Shown piece after piece: positions 10,350 to 20,821 of a stretch of 64,000 nucleotides of DNA. The DNA is from Diploptera punctata (lineage: Eukaryota > Arthropoda > Insecta > Blattodea > Blaberidae): positions 682,001-746,000 of the forward strand of contig JASPKZ010001596.1 of assembly GCA_030220185.1 (NCBI GenBank). Reading direction: 5' to 3'. The notes under the pieces are model-generated. The model worked only from the letters and a program-made list of their open reading frames with translations, ran no database searches and was not told where the DNA came from. A program made the position numbers and the translations under genes. Position 1 is the stretch's first letter; each line of letters opens with the position of its first letter.

Positions 10350-11330
10350 TTTAAAATCTCGCCTTATACGGAGGTTTGTTTCTGATCTCTGATAAATTAT
10401 TTTTAAGTTTTACCTTAAGAAATGCCATGATCGTCTATTGTTCGAGGACGCCTGTATCCCAGTGCCCTTTTGAAGAGTCCAAAGACACAAAGTCCATCAG
10501 TGATGCATCAGGAGACTTCACTGGGATGTTGCTGAATGGAATAGCATGTATTCCAGTTTCCTGCTCCATTTCTCCAGGAATGTCAGGGTTGAACCCGAAG
10601 TGTGACTGGAGGCCTTGTCTTGGTCAATTCAGGACTTTGTTTTTGTCTGTACCCTAGAGGAGCTGGGTATTCAGTCGGGTTAAATTGGGGTGAGAACTTC
10701 TTTCTTTTTCCCCGGAGTACTGGGAGTTGATTTTGGCTTTTTAGCTACTCTACGAATGGTCAGTTTTTCTTGTAGAAATATCCCGCGAAGACTCATAGAT
10801 CCCTTGGAGAAAACTTTATCTGAATTCGGCATACCATTTTTGAATTATTTTTTTCCACCCCTTTCTCTATAGTAAATTGTCCGGGGTTTGTTGCAGTCTC
10901 CTGGATAAACATATGCTTAATCAAGTGTGACCAAAAATTTCCATTTTTCTCCTGCCAGGTGCTTTTCATAGTTTCCTGCTGTTGGTGCGGCATTCGGCAA
11001 TGTGACGTGGCAACAATTTATGAACCCTGCTTTTGTGGCGCTTCTCCCTGTTTAAATCTTTGTTTATTATTGGTGTTTACATTTTTAAGGGATATCCCCC
11101 ATATGTTCGCCCAATCACCCTTTGTGTGGCAGGGTTACAAACCGAGATAAGGACCTTGACCTGTCTGATTACATCTGGGGTGCGGGTAGTAGCAAGTCGT
11201 GGATTTGCCCGTTTTTTCCTTTTGGAATTAATCCGAAGCGACCATTTCCCTTTTTATTAAGCACCGAGCTAATTCCACACGTTAACACCATAAAACTACG
11301 TTTTTGCAAGCCTCAATAATCGCGGGATAA
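10350..11330 (-). pseudogene. Degenerate Tc1/mariner-superfamily transposase
   Basis: On the minus strand several frames join into a DDE transposase-like order. First comes an N-terminal RLATTRTPDVIRQVK helix-turn-helix-like stretch (about 11200). Then comes FWSHLIKHMFIQ, at the position of the first catalytic Asp block, about 10940. Then KLTIRR (about 10760), and finally ETGIHAIPFSNIPVKSPDA followed by LMDFVS near 10490, where the catalytic D of the SPD-xxPMD motif would lie. Stops and frameshifts occur throughout. No inverted repeats were found at its ends. The superfamily is inferred; the subfamily is not recognised. Confidence 0.65.
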
Positions 11331-11769
11331 CTATAATTAGCGTCGGAAAGGGCAGTAATGTACCCTTCCCAAAATGGGTCTATCTTCTTAGGCATTATGA
11401 GAGCAACACGCGTGCGAGTGTAACAGAAGCAGCACACTGACTGGTTTGATCACCTCGCACGCTCCTGTCCTGATGACTCACACTCCAACGTCACAATCTA
11501 CTTGGCAAATCGTTATCAGAGATTGGAAACAACCCTCCGTACAGCAGGTACTTTTACGTGGTACACGCCAGCCGGGTCTTACAGTGATATGACCTGTCGG
11601 GAGAGAGATTTTAACTGTAGATCACATACGTACTTTTATTTTTGACCACACAAGGATATGGAGGGCTTTCCCGAATGAGGGATCAGCTCAATATCATGGC
11701 CTCCTCCGGGCCAACACAATATTAAGACAAAACACATCATTCACATTAAACATGGCGAAAATAATGATT
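11331..11769. other. Spacer, nothing recognised
   Basis: Slightly richer in GC than its surroundings. No repeat or coding assignment. Confidence 0.4.
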
Positions 11770-11945
11770 ATGATGGCCAGATGATGTCGGGAACCGTTTG
11801 GGTCTTAAAGTTTCTGACAACTGTCTTACAGGTGAGGAAAAACCCCGAAAAAAAATCACCCAGGAAACTTTTCCCGACCGGGGATCGAACACAGGCCCGC
11901 TGCGAACGAGGCTGCGACGATACCCCTACACCAGTGGTGATTTAA
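11770..11945 (-). mobile_element. SINE-B head and 5' body
   Basis: On the minus strand the tRNA-like head has a B box (plus strand GGGGATCGAACAC). The body follows: plus strand CTTACAGGTGAGGAAAAACC, TCACCCAGGAAACTTTTCCC, GGGAACCGTTTGGGTCTTAA. The 3' module is missing. Confidence 0.85.
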
Positions 11946-11987
11946 CCTATAATATAAACACATTTTTAAAAAATGTCTATTTCTTGT

Positions 11988-12133
11988 AGTTAACTAAATT
12001 TCTCACGATGCTGGATAAGTACAGGTCCCATACAATAGTGAAATTTCACGAGAAAATGTCTTCCCCAAATAGAATCGAACCAGCTCTGCACCAAGGCATC
12101 ATGCCTCAAACCGCCCGGTAACGTCGCGCGAAA
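11988..12133 (-). mobile_element. SINE-A 5' fragment
   Basis: The inverted head (CGAACCAGCTCTGCACCAAG, AACCGCCCGG) and early body (AATTTCTCACGATGCTGGAT) are present. Copy ends about 145 bp from the head, so the 3' half is missing. Confidence 0.82.
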
Positions 12134-12515
12134 AAATGCATGACTGGATCCCAAAAATAATGCGCTTATTCCAAATTTGAATTTAGTTCCCATGCCATTT
12201 CTCAAAATCTTACACTTACATTTGGAGACTTTACCCCCAAATGTGTAACATTGAATATATTCCAATAAGTGAAATCTGATGGCGCATGGCAACTGGTCTG
12301 ATGAAACAGCTGTGTGTATAGTCTATATCTCAGGCGCAAACATCCGCATTGTCCATGCAGTTTAAAGGAGAACGAGGTTATCATGTATCACTTAGTAAAG
12401 TGACGGAAGCAAATGCGTTTTTAAATAATTACCACTTATTATTATTCAACTTCTCTAAAAAACAAAACATTAAAAATCACACAATTAAAATTCTATAAAA
12501 CATTCGCAGTACCCA

Positions 12516-12699
12516 TGTTAAAGTTTTAATAATTGTAAAACAGTACCTGATATTTCAGTCGTCCTCAATAATTTGCAGTGTTGTTTTACAGGAGGCCTTT
12601 CGATACTTAAGTTATCGAAAGGCCTCCTATAAAACACTGCATATTAATGAGGACGACTGAGATATCAGATACTGTTTTACAATTATTAAAACTTTAACA
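12516..12699. repeat. Near-perfect 184-bp palindrome
   Basis: The left arm runs from TGTTAAAGTTTTAATAATTG to GGAGGCCTTTCGATA. The right arm is its reverse complement with few mismatches, from TATCGAAAGGCCTCC to CAATTATTAAAACTTTAACA. Only about 7 nt (CTTAAGT) separate the arms. The palindrome fills most of a 222-bp insert (12522-12743) flanked by a 13-bp duplication. Confidence 0.92.
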
Positions 12700-12743
12700 C
12701 AGTGACCTCAACGGAGTTTCGTAAAGTATTTTAAAAATCTTGA
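12522..12743. mobile_element. Foldback insert with 13-bp target duplication
   Basis: The insert sits between GTACCCATGTTAA (12509-12521) and GTACCTATGTTAA (12744-12756), 12 of 13 identical. It splits a LINE-B relic at the same codons. Content is the palindrome plus about 45 bp ending TATTTTAAAAATCTTGA. The strings CGAAAGGCCT and TGAGGACGAC recall the PLE 3' UTR (CGAAAGGCCT ... TGAGGAGACGGAC at 7650-7700), so a PLE-derived inverted tail is one explanation. Confidence 0.7.
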
Positions 12744-13139
12744 GTACCTATGTTAACACATAATTTATTATGTTTAAGAAAACTGGACACATCAGATGAA
12801 AGAAAAATATAAGTAGTTGAAATGAAATCCTTACGTTCCGTAGTAGGCTATATATTGTTGGATAAGAAATAATAATGAAGAAATAAGAAAACATAATAAA
12901 ACTGAATTAAACATCTACGTAGTCAGAAATAATTCATTCAAAATTCAAGATCTAATTGGCTTGAACATATAGACAGAATGACACCGAATAGACTCCACAA
13001 GGTTTGCCTCACTACCAACCTAAATGAAGAAGAAATATTGCACGCCCCGTAACTAGATGAAGGGATACGGTTTATTTATGTGGAAACAGGTCTATGGCCT
13101 AATTTCATGACGTGGAAGAAGAAGAATATTCAACTTAAT

Positions 13140-13240
13140 TTCAAAAATGTCCACCACGCCTTAACTGCATAAACTAAGTGAATACCTCAGCAAGTCTAAT
13201 TTATGATCAATTTTGCTGGTTTACGCAATATGTATATTTC
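13140..13240 (+). repeat. Repeat G copy
   Basis: AACTAAGTGAATACCTCAGC, AAGTCTAATTTATGATC and TTTGCTGGTTTACGCAATAT have relatives at 34385-34464 (plus) and 62685-62766 (minus). It is unclassified. Confidence 0.55.
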
Positions 13241-13620
13241 TTTTGTTACCTCTTAAATTAAAAAAAAAACTCAATTTATTACGCCATCTTTTTAAATGTG
13301 TCGGACTGTACTATCAAATAGTAACTACTGATCCTTTGCAAGATTCACAGACATACTCGATATAGAATAGTCAAATACTGTACAGTTTATATATACAAAA
13401 GTTTGAGACCGTTAATAATTTTATCTATCTTGTATCAGAAATTAACACTAAAAAATTATGTTACCTCTAAATAATAAAGAAGCAAAATGAGGAAGACAGA
13501 TGGAGATAAACACAGAGAAAGAGAGTGCGAAAAGGAGATAGAAAATGTGAGAGAAAAAACGGAGAAGAGGTAAAGAAGGAAAATAAACAGAAAAAAACGA
13601 GAAAAAGAGAGAAAGAAAGA
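13241..13620. other. AT-rich to purine-rich spacer
   Basis: It grades into a purine-rich tract (AGAAAGAGAGTGCGAAAAGG) before the GA microsatellite. A long frame across it is a simple-sequence artefact. Confidence 0.5.
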
Positions 13621-13621
13621 G

Positions 13622-13626
<5 letters not shown>

Positions 13627-13674
<48 letters not shown>
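13627..13674. repeat. (GA)n microsatellite
   Basis: About 24 GA units. The Arg-Glu and Ser-Leu frames on the two strands are translations of the repeat, not genes. Confidence 0.95.
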
Positions 13675-13678
<4 letters not shown>

Positions 13679-13879
13679 ACAACATTTTTAATTACGACGT
13701 GGCTATAGGTATTTCCTGTTTATCTATGAAATGCGAGTATACGAATCATGCCACTTCTTGTTTACGAATTCCGATGTCACCGCTAAGTGAAGCAGCCAAA
13801 TACGCCACATTACACGCACTGTTATTTTTGAGCAGTGAAAGTATTTCTAAGTACAGTTTCACCTTCATAATCACACTTG

Positions 13880-15100
13880 TGCATCTACAAGAAAGGCGAT
13901 AAAACTGATAGCAACAACTACGGGGGCATCTCATTACTGTCAACTTCGTACAAAATTCTAACAAATACATGATGTGACAATATCCCATTACAGACTTTGA
14001 GGACAAGTAGTGGGGACCAAGATGATTATGTTCAGCATAGGAACTCGAGTCGGAAACGTAAATTTCCTCGCTACACGCACGCAAAATACCACAACACACG
14101 TTCAACTCTCCCGCATTTTCGGTACCAAAGATCCTATATCGTTCTCCCGACTTAACCTTGTTAGACTTCTATCTGTGCAGTAATATGAAATCCCTGATTT
14201 ACGAGACCCTTGTGGCATCCGAGGAAGGCCTACTGGCGCGGTTTATGGCTGCAGGAACAAGGATTGGTGAATGTGTGTACCAGAGCATGATACGGAGGTA
14301 CTGTATTGTGTTGACTTAGTGGTCGTCACATCGAGCCCTTCTTGTGGACCCAGACGCCAACAGCAGGCGCACAGAGAGCAATGTCTTACATGTAGCGGGA
14401 AAATAGTATGCCTCCGGACATGACTTCCTACGCTAAATGAAACCGTTTTGGTCCCCACTACTAGTCCTTAAAGTCTGTAATGGGAATTTAGTAACATCCT
14501 TATATATTAGTAAGCAGATTACTCCCTACAGTGATGGCATAAAGGAGACCATCAATGTGGATTTAGAAGAAACAGGTCTACAACAGATCAAAATTTTAGT
14601 GAAGACAGGTTTTAAAAATAAATTGGAAACTAAAATGTCCTGTGCATCAACCACAAGTAGACTTCAATTAAGAGGGAAAAGTTTTATAGCATTCTGCTGT
14701 AGTTCAGAATTCCTAATATTGTAATATGTCTAAATGGCAAAAAGAGTAGGGTCCGTGTAGGCAACAGTTTTCGGATACTTATGAAATTCATAATCCTCTA
14801 AAGGAAGGAAATGAACTGTCTCCTCTACCTATTCAATTTTGTATTAGAACATACAATCAAATCTTTAAAGGATGAAGTCCTACAACTCAATGACATTTTT
14901 AAGCTGATAGTTTATGCTGATGATGTAGTATTATTAGCCAATAGCAAGGATATTCTAAGGACCAACACGCACACACTATTCAGTAATACTAAGAAATTGG
15001 AACTGGAAGTAAACATCAATAAAACATTACATGTTTACACTTAGAAATACATTGTATAATGGAAATGAACAGCTAATGATAAATGAGGTGAGGACGAATC
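13880..15100 (+). mobile_element. LINE-A RT-domain fragment interrupted by a TIR element
   Basis: The part 13885-13967 encodes IYKKGDKTDSNNYGGISLL and STSYKILTN, an RT motif. After the 535-bp insertion the sequence resumes at 14503 with ISKQIT, FEIHNPLKEGNELSPLP (the GLKQGD-LSPLL block), then LIVYADDVVLLANSKD and VNINKT. The YADD catalytic box survives, but stops and deletions elsewhere make it inactive. Confidence 0.85.
13968..14502 (+). mobile_element. Non-autonomous TIR element with transposase remnant
   Basis: Inverted repeats of about 50 bp bound it: left GATGTGACAATATCCCATTA then CAGACTTTGAGGACAAGTAG; right, reversed, GATGTTACTAAATTCCCATT then ACAGACTTTAAGGACTAGTA. It is inserted at a TA in LINE-A, since other LINE-A copies read straight through. 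Inside, the plus strand at 14128-14300 encodes YRSPDLTLLDFYLCSNMKSL and VASEEGLLARFMAAGTRIGE. That is the C-terminal DDE box of a mariner-superfamily transposase often found with a DUF4817-type head. The rest of the gene is deleted. Boundaries are accurate to about 3 bp. Confidence 0.8.
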
Positions 15101-15529
15101 CCTTTTACGTAGAGCATGAGAAAATATTAATCTTATTTAACATTTAAAATACAGAACATTCCAGGACGGTTTAGATTTCTTGTGTACTGGCACAAATAAG
15201 TGATCTAATATATTCAAGGGCGAGTGACTTTATCCTCTTGTAAAAATATAAATTCGCAAACAAAGGTTTTGGCAGTAAGCATGTTTATATATCACATGGC
15301 TTCAAGGCTGTCTTAGCAAAACGAGGTAACTTTACGAGCAAAGTGTTGGTGTGACCTTCTGCAAAGCATCCGTGTAATCACTTCCGTCTCCAACACACGA
15401 CATCCTCCGCGCACAAAATAACAACTTAATTTAAGGGGGCTTATATAGTAGCATATGCATCTTTCACAAAAATAAATAAATGCACTGTTTTCAATGAATT
15501 TTATTCAAATTTTGCACACTTATTCAATT
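15101..15529. other. Spacer, nothing recognised
   Basis: No motif or repeat relation was found. Confidence 0.4.
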
Positions 15530-16150
15530 GAATTTAGCTTTAAGTTGACATACACCGAATGGTAGTCAATGACCAATCACGTTTCAATGAATTTTGTTTT
15601 ACAACCAATGACAATTGTGTTCACCTCGATCTTTAACAATTTCTCTTTATCAGCTCCTGCTTTTGTGATAAAGAAAGCTCCTCCTTTTTAATATCCTGAA
15701 CAGCTCAGAGCATTATTTTTTCTCCAACAAATACATTGAATATAGAAAACAATGAACAGATACCTTGATTTTACCGAGTTGTTTACTAAAAAAAATAATT
15801 AATAACCTATAATGTTGATTATAGTATACAGTTTGATGTGTTTCATTATTTTTCCATTAATTATGCATTCCTACAATATTGCCACCCTGTTTGACAAATA
15901 TTTACGATCAAGTTGCAGTGAATATACATAACGTCACACTTCTGATTTGTTTTCTAACATCGCCATTTACATTAAATATATAAATATTTTTAAAAAACCG
16001 GTAACTATATTTAAATTATGACTTTGAGTAAACAGATTAACTTTATTCGTTAAATATCCTAACAAATGTCACTATTGATTTCCAAATCTCCTAAATAAAT
16101 TGGAAATCACACGTGGCATTGCTTATGATAATTTAATACGTGTGGCAACT
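15530..16150 (+). repeat. Repeat E, copy 1 (most diverged)
   Basis: It is homologous to 28880-29616 and to 63540-64000. Shared blocks: AGTCAATGACCAATCAC, ACAACCAATGACAATTGTG, TTACATTAAATATATAAATA, GAGTAAACAGATTAACTTTA and TTGATTTCCAAATCTC. The terminal hairpin seen in the other copies is internally deleted here (GATTTCCAA ... TTGGAAATC close together). No coding potential; class unknown. Confidence 0.78.
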
Positions 16151-16232
16151 ATAAATACATTTCTGGAATATAATTTTTCAGTTTAAAAATCCATTTTACC
16201 ACAAAAAACAAGAAAGACTGTCGTTAAACTGA

Positions 16233-16652
16233 CAAGGGAACTGTCAACCATTGCATGCCGAAACCCACCTTGAAATTTATCCCAGAGAAGCGTTGTGGTG
16301 TACAAAGGCAGTGTCCAAAAACATATCTGCCGTTTTTAACTGCAAGACACTAAAAATCAGGCGTTAAATCTCTCATTTAAACTATAGGGAAGTAATACAC
16401 CTCCTGTATTGGCAGACTGGAAAACCCTCACTACCCATCGTCCGCACTGTGTCCCACCTCACTCCACACTGTGTTAACTCGTGCAGGGATGTATCATCTG
16501 CTCCGTAAAGGGGGCTGCCATTCCTGGGTTCTGGCTTCGATTTCTGTGCCTTGCACTTTAAAACTGGTGTTTTTTTTTTTTGACACGGCCTTGGTACACA
16601 ACGCTTCTCTGGGAGGAATAGGTTCGGCATGTAGTGATTGATAGTACCCTTG
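16233..16652. mobile_element. MITE-T copy 1
   Basis: A 420-bp foldback element starting CAAGGGAACTGTCAACCATT and ending with its imperfect inverse (TGATAGTACCCTTG). The arms share the GAGAAGCGTTGTG stretch and extend about 120 bp. Flanks are TGA (left) and TGG (right), consistent with a 3-bp duplication. No transposase is encoded. Confidence 0.85.
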
Positions 16653-16852
16653 TGGGTAAATAAAAACATATTGCCATTCTTAACCTAAAACTAACATTAT
16701 AATGAACCTCAATGAAGATTCTAATTGGATTCATATTAAAGGTACAGATTTTTAAACATGTATTTTTAAGAAAATATACATTTTCCAATACATCTGCTCT
16801 AGCAAACTGCTTTTTTTTTTTTTATTTAACCATTGAGATCCATCCTCTAGAG

Positions 16853-17358
16853 CAGCGGTTCCCAACCTTTTTCGACTCGCAAACTCTATCCACAAGACCT
16901 GAGTTGGGTGAACCACTGACTTTTAATTATACATACAGTAGACATGCATAAAATTTAATTCGAAGCAAAATGTTTAATAATCTTAAATTAACTTAACCCT
17001 TAAGGCCTACTCAGGGATTCGCGGTAAATATTAATTTTTGAAATGATGTGATAAATTTCCGATGTTACACATATGTAACAAGGGGCATTACAGGGTTCAT
17101 GTAATTTTAAAATAATAATAATTAATAATAAATAATACTCATAATGACATTTATAGTATACATATTATTATTATTATTATGATTATTATATTATTTATTA
17201 TTATTATTATATTATTATTATTATTATTGTCACAGAAATGAAGGGAAAATTAATAGGCCTAATCTCGAAACCCGCCATTAAGGAAAATTTTTGGCGAACC
17301 CCTTGAAATATTTTGTGAACACTCAGGGGGTTCGCGAACCACAGATTGGGAAACGATG
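16853..17358. mobile_element. Short hAT element with 8-bp duplication
   Basis: The left end CAGCGGTTCCCAACCTTTTT and the right end (reversed) CATCGTTTCCCAATCTGTGG are typical hAT-type termini. Direct repeats flank them: CTCTAGAG at 16845-16852 and CTTTAGAG at 17359-17366. At 506 bp it is non-autonomous. Internal ATT-rich sequence is low complexity. Confidence 0.85.
17161..17229. repeat. (ATT)n-type microsatellite
   Basis: Imperfect ATT repeats with interruptions, inside the short hAT element. Confidence 0.85.
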
Positions 17359-17366
17359 CTTTAGAG

Positions 17367-17440
17367 CAGTGGTATCCAATTATAATGAACCTGGGGGTCA
17401 GAAATATGTTCTCTAATCAGATGGAGGGCCACAGATGAAG
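17367..17440 (+). mobile_element. Possible second hAT terminus
   Basis: CAGTGGTATCCAATTATAAT follows directly after the 8-bp repeat of the previous element and is followed by GGAGGGCCACAGATG, a pattern common at the ends of hAT elements. No matching right end was found, so this is only a possible element. Confidence 0.4.
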
Positions 17441-17900
17441 AAAAAAGAGATTCTCCTACCAAAATTGTTACTATTTATGAAAGAGAAAATTGTAATTATT
17501 TTACAAGGAAGTAGCATTCCTATTCAATGTGATTATTCGAAAACACGGCCGTACTGAAGAGAGGATAGAGGAAGGAGAAGTCATTTCGTTACCCACATAG
17601 TGTGGTGCCACAAAAACTTTCTCTCGCTACTAGGGGTTATTCGATGGACGAACTTTTTCAATCACAGTGCAGATTTGATAACTGCAGAATTAATTTCAAA
17701 TTGTACAATTAAAATAGCACGTAACAGTTTTAGATAATATGCTACGAAATAAAACAAAAGTAATGAACCGTAAAAGTAATGACTGCTCTTAAAATTCTTT
17801 TTAAAATGTTTTAATGGAAATATAACGAGAATTAAAATCGTTTCCCGTAGAGTGGAGAGCCTTCTGACATGTTAATGTACCAGTAAAGGGAGAGGTAAAA
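17441..17900. other. Spacer, nothing recognised
   Basis: No repeat partner within the window and no coding motif. Confidence 0.4.
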
Positions 17901-17902
17901 CT

Positions 17903-17904
<2 letters not shown>

Positions 17905-17960
<56 letters not shown>

Positions 17961-18036
17961 GCGCGAGAAAAAAAAGAGAAAAGGAGAGAGAAAGAACGAA
18001 AGATGAGAGAGAGAAAGAAAGAGAGACAGAGAAAAC

Positions 18037-18100
<64 letters not shown>

Positions 18101-18117
18101 GTAGAGTGAGACAAGAG

Positions 18118-18168
<51 letters not shown>

Positions 18169-18216
18169 GTAGAGTGAGACAAGAGTGAGAGAGAGAGAGA
18201 GAGAGATAGAGAGAGA
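17905..18216. repeat. Compound (GA)n array with duplicated spacer
   Basis: Long GA runs are separated by purine-rich spacers. ACAGACAGGTAGAGTGAGAC followed by AAGAG occurs twice (18092-18116 and 18161-18185), showing expansion by segment duplication. Long Ser-Leu frames on the minus strand are artefacts. Confidence 0.93.
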
Positions 18217-18540
18217 TTCTCAAATACTTGAAATGTTTCTCCTCTATGTTCTTGGTAATTAGAGAAACGACAATTCCGAGAAAATCATACGAGAATCCTG
18301 ACCTTGTTTACTAAATATAGAATTGAACTGGGGTTCGTGATTATGGCTGGCCACGAGCTGTCACACTATATTGCTTGGGTGTGATGAACTTAACGAGTCG
18401 ACCCGAAATAGAACTGACACTTGCAACGTTCATGAAACCATCGGTTCATCATGCGACAAAAATATATACATAACTGCAATCATAACTAAACAGTTGACAA
18501 AATTAAATGCAATTTTTGTTTAACTTTTTTAAAACGTAAA

Positions 18541-18772
18541 ATGTTTTTTTTTTTATCTACCGCTGATTTCGTGGTAAAGTCTCTGTCTCATGCGCAGAGG
18601 GCCTGGTTTCGATTTGCGATCGGTACAAGTTCCCTGGGTGATTTTTGTCGGTGTTTTTCCTCAGCTGTTAAGACAAAAGTGTCAGAAAACTTCAATGTTC
18701 AAATGGTCACCGAACATCATCTGACCATCAAAATCATCAAAGAAAAACACGAGAGGGGAAAAAAGAGGTAAA
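18541..18772 (+). mobile_element. SINE-B, diverged, sense orientation
   Basis: The head GTGGTAAAGTCTCTGTCTCA and the B-box-like CTGGTTTCGATTTGC are followed by CCCTGGGTGATTTTTGTCGG, TCCTCAGCTGTTAAGACAAA and GTCACCGAACATCATCTGAC. This is the reverse complement order of 11770-11945. The 3' module is absent. Confidence 0.75.
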
Positions 18773-20504
18773 TAAAGAGAGAGAGAGAGAAAGAATTAAA
18801 GAAATCATATTCACCGTGTTTAGTATCAGAGTTCTCAAGAATTTTCCGCCTGAAATCGGGATTTATAAATAATAGAATTAGGCCTACTATACCTCTTACG
18901 AGCTAAGTTCCAGTTGTATGGACTGCATTTTCATTGGTCGAATATCTGTTTTACCTTTAAGCGTGTAAGAAAATGTTATTCGCTTTCTAACACTCGAAAT
19001 AAATAAAATAAAAATAATGTAAATATGTATTATCTAGCACATGTCTATATAAGTTATCTGGGAGAACTTTAAATATTACCAATTACAATTATTAATTAGA
19101 TTAAATACATATTTTTTTTTTTTTGTTGTTTGGCATTTCATCGTTCCCAATTATAAAGAATTTGAATTGTTTAAATGACTGCTTCAACTATATAATTTTT
19201 GAAGCATCAAACAATGAAAACCTTTGAAAAGTGGAGAGAAACTAATTATTTTGAATGTTTTCAAAAGGTTTAATGAAAAATATCCTACATTAGCCATTGA
19301 TGATGTGATGAAAATAACAGCAGAATTTACAGGTGAATTAACATTTTGCATATATTCTGCTCGTAGGCCTAATTAAATTGCAAATGAAGGATGTATATCA
19401 GCATCGTGGAAAAAGCGTAAACGTCTGATTAGATAGGCCCATATATAATTCTTTCTCATTAATAAATAAGAAATGGAAGTTAACATAATATTTAATTTTA
19501 GGAAGTGATATTTTGAGGTTATTTTAATTGTATTATTTTTAGTCTGATCATCTTACCTCAATATTAATGCTGATTTGTTCTTGAACATGTTTCAAAACAA
19601 TTCTGTTTTATCGTCAGCTTTCCAGACTGGTTTGATTTATGTTGCACACCCTGGATGTCAATATCAACTCCATCCTGTGGTTGGCCAAAGAACCTCCAAA
19701 CAAGGTCAATCTCGGTATTTCAAAATTCATAACTCTGTTTTTGTTCTTCTGAATATATATTTTTTTCCCAAATAGTCTGCTCTGTTGTATTTTCTAACTG
19801 TTTTAATAATTTAGTGTCTGAATTTGTATTATGTTTTTCAGACTAAACATGAGCAGCAACTGCAGATTTTTCTATTTCCGCATTTTTTTATATTTCTTAT
19901 GTGTTCTTTGGTTCTAATTTTTAGGTTTCTTTTTGTTTTTCCTATATATATTCACAACCCATGCATTCAATTTGATATATTCCTGACTTTTTATTTGTAT
20001 CAGTTTTTTTTTATTTTTGTTGGTTTTCATTAGTTTATTTAAACTATAGTTACTTTTCGGTGCTAATTTAACATTAAACTTCTCAAATATCTTTTTGGAA
20101 TTTATTGTGTACCCAAGGGTGATATGTAGGCCTATATTTCCTATATTTTTTCATAGGTGGTTCTTCTTTTTCAAGAGTACTTCTGTTTATCATTTTTTGT
20201 TAACATACTAATTATTGGTAGCATCGTATCTTGTGTTCAGACTTATTTACCGTAAAATACGATATGACCTAAGAAAAATTGTTTCTATCATTAACACTTC
20301 CATACACAATGTGTCACATGGCGGGTAAAAGTAGCACTATAGTTCCCCCAATAGACGGAGTAATACTTTATGCAAGTTTGTTTACAATACAACTGGAAGT
20401 TAGCTCGGATATAGTATAAAAAACTAGGGCAGTATCAGCTGATTTTCGTAAGCACAATAATAACTTTAACATAAAACGACTCAAAGTTAAATCACATCAG
20501 CTTT
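18773..20504. other. 1.7 kb AT-rich spacer
   Basis: No assignable repeat or gene. Short frames such as 19575-19775 carry no recognisable domain and lack convincing splice context. Confidence 0.5.
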
Positions 20505-20507
20505 TCA

Positions 20508-20700
20508 TCCATAGATTTTCTGCCCGAGAGCAGGTCCTTCACTGCATCATAGCATTTTCTTGCTATGCTTTGCAGCTTTACTAGGGAAATATAGGTGTGG
20601 TAGCTTCCCGTTGCTTTCCACACCGGTGAAGGATGATGATGATGATGACCGGATGATTTTCGGAGACCGTTGGGCCCTAAGCATCCTGACATTTGTATTA
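20508..20700 (-). mobile_element. SINE-B (module 1) fragment
   Basis: Inverse orientation: CTGCCCGAGAGCAGGTCCTT, CACTGCATCATAGCATTTTC, GGTGTGGTAGCTTCCCGTTG, CTTTCCACACCGGTGAAGGA, GATGATGAT repeats and CGGAGACCGTTGGGCCCTAA. The tRNA-like head is missing. Confidence 0.88.
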
Positions 20701-20821
20701 GCTTTATAATAATTTTAAAAGGAAAAAGAATATAGAAATCAAGCAAATAAGTTGCTTTACCTTACTGATACTTATGCTGGACTTCTAACCTCTTTCCACT
20801 GTTCATGTGTTTTTTAACCTA

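Larger units (their letters stand above)
12440..13125 (+). mobile_element. LINE-B-like 3' fragment interrupted by a palindrome
   Basis: Before the break the frame reads TQLKFYKTFAVPML. After it come further degenerate codons, then NEEIRKHNKTELNIYVV and finally the 3' tail GTGGAAGAAGAAGAATATTC. In the LINE-B at 49453-52251 the matching region is KLYKTMAVPLLLYGSENW and RNETIREELNIYIIEDKI. The fragment is decayed by stops. The break is flanked by the direct repeats 12509-12521 and 12744-12756. Confidence 0.72.

Noticed and set aside
13467..13902. Arg/Glu and Ser/Leu-rich frames near 13.6 kb
   Set aside because: Simple-repeat artefacts with no domain and no splice context.
17801..18223. Long Ser/Leu-rich open frames on the minus strand
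   Set aside because: They are translations of the (GA)n microsatellite and purine-rich spacers.
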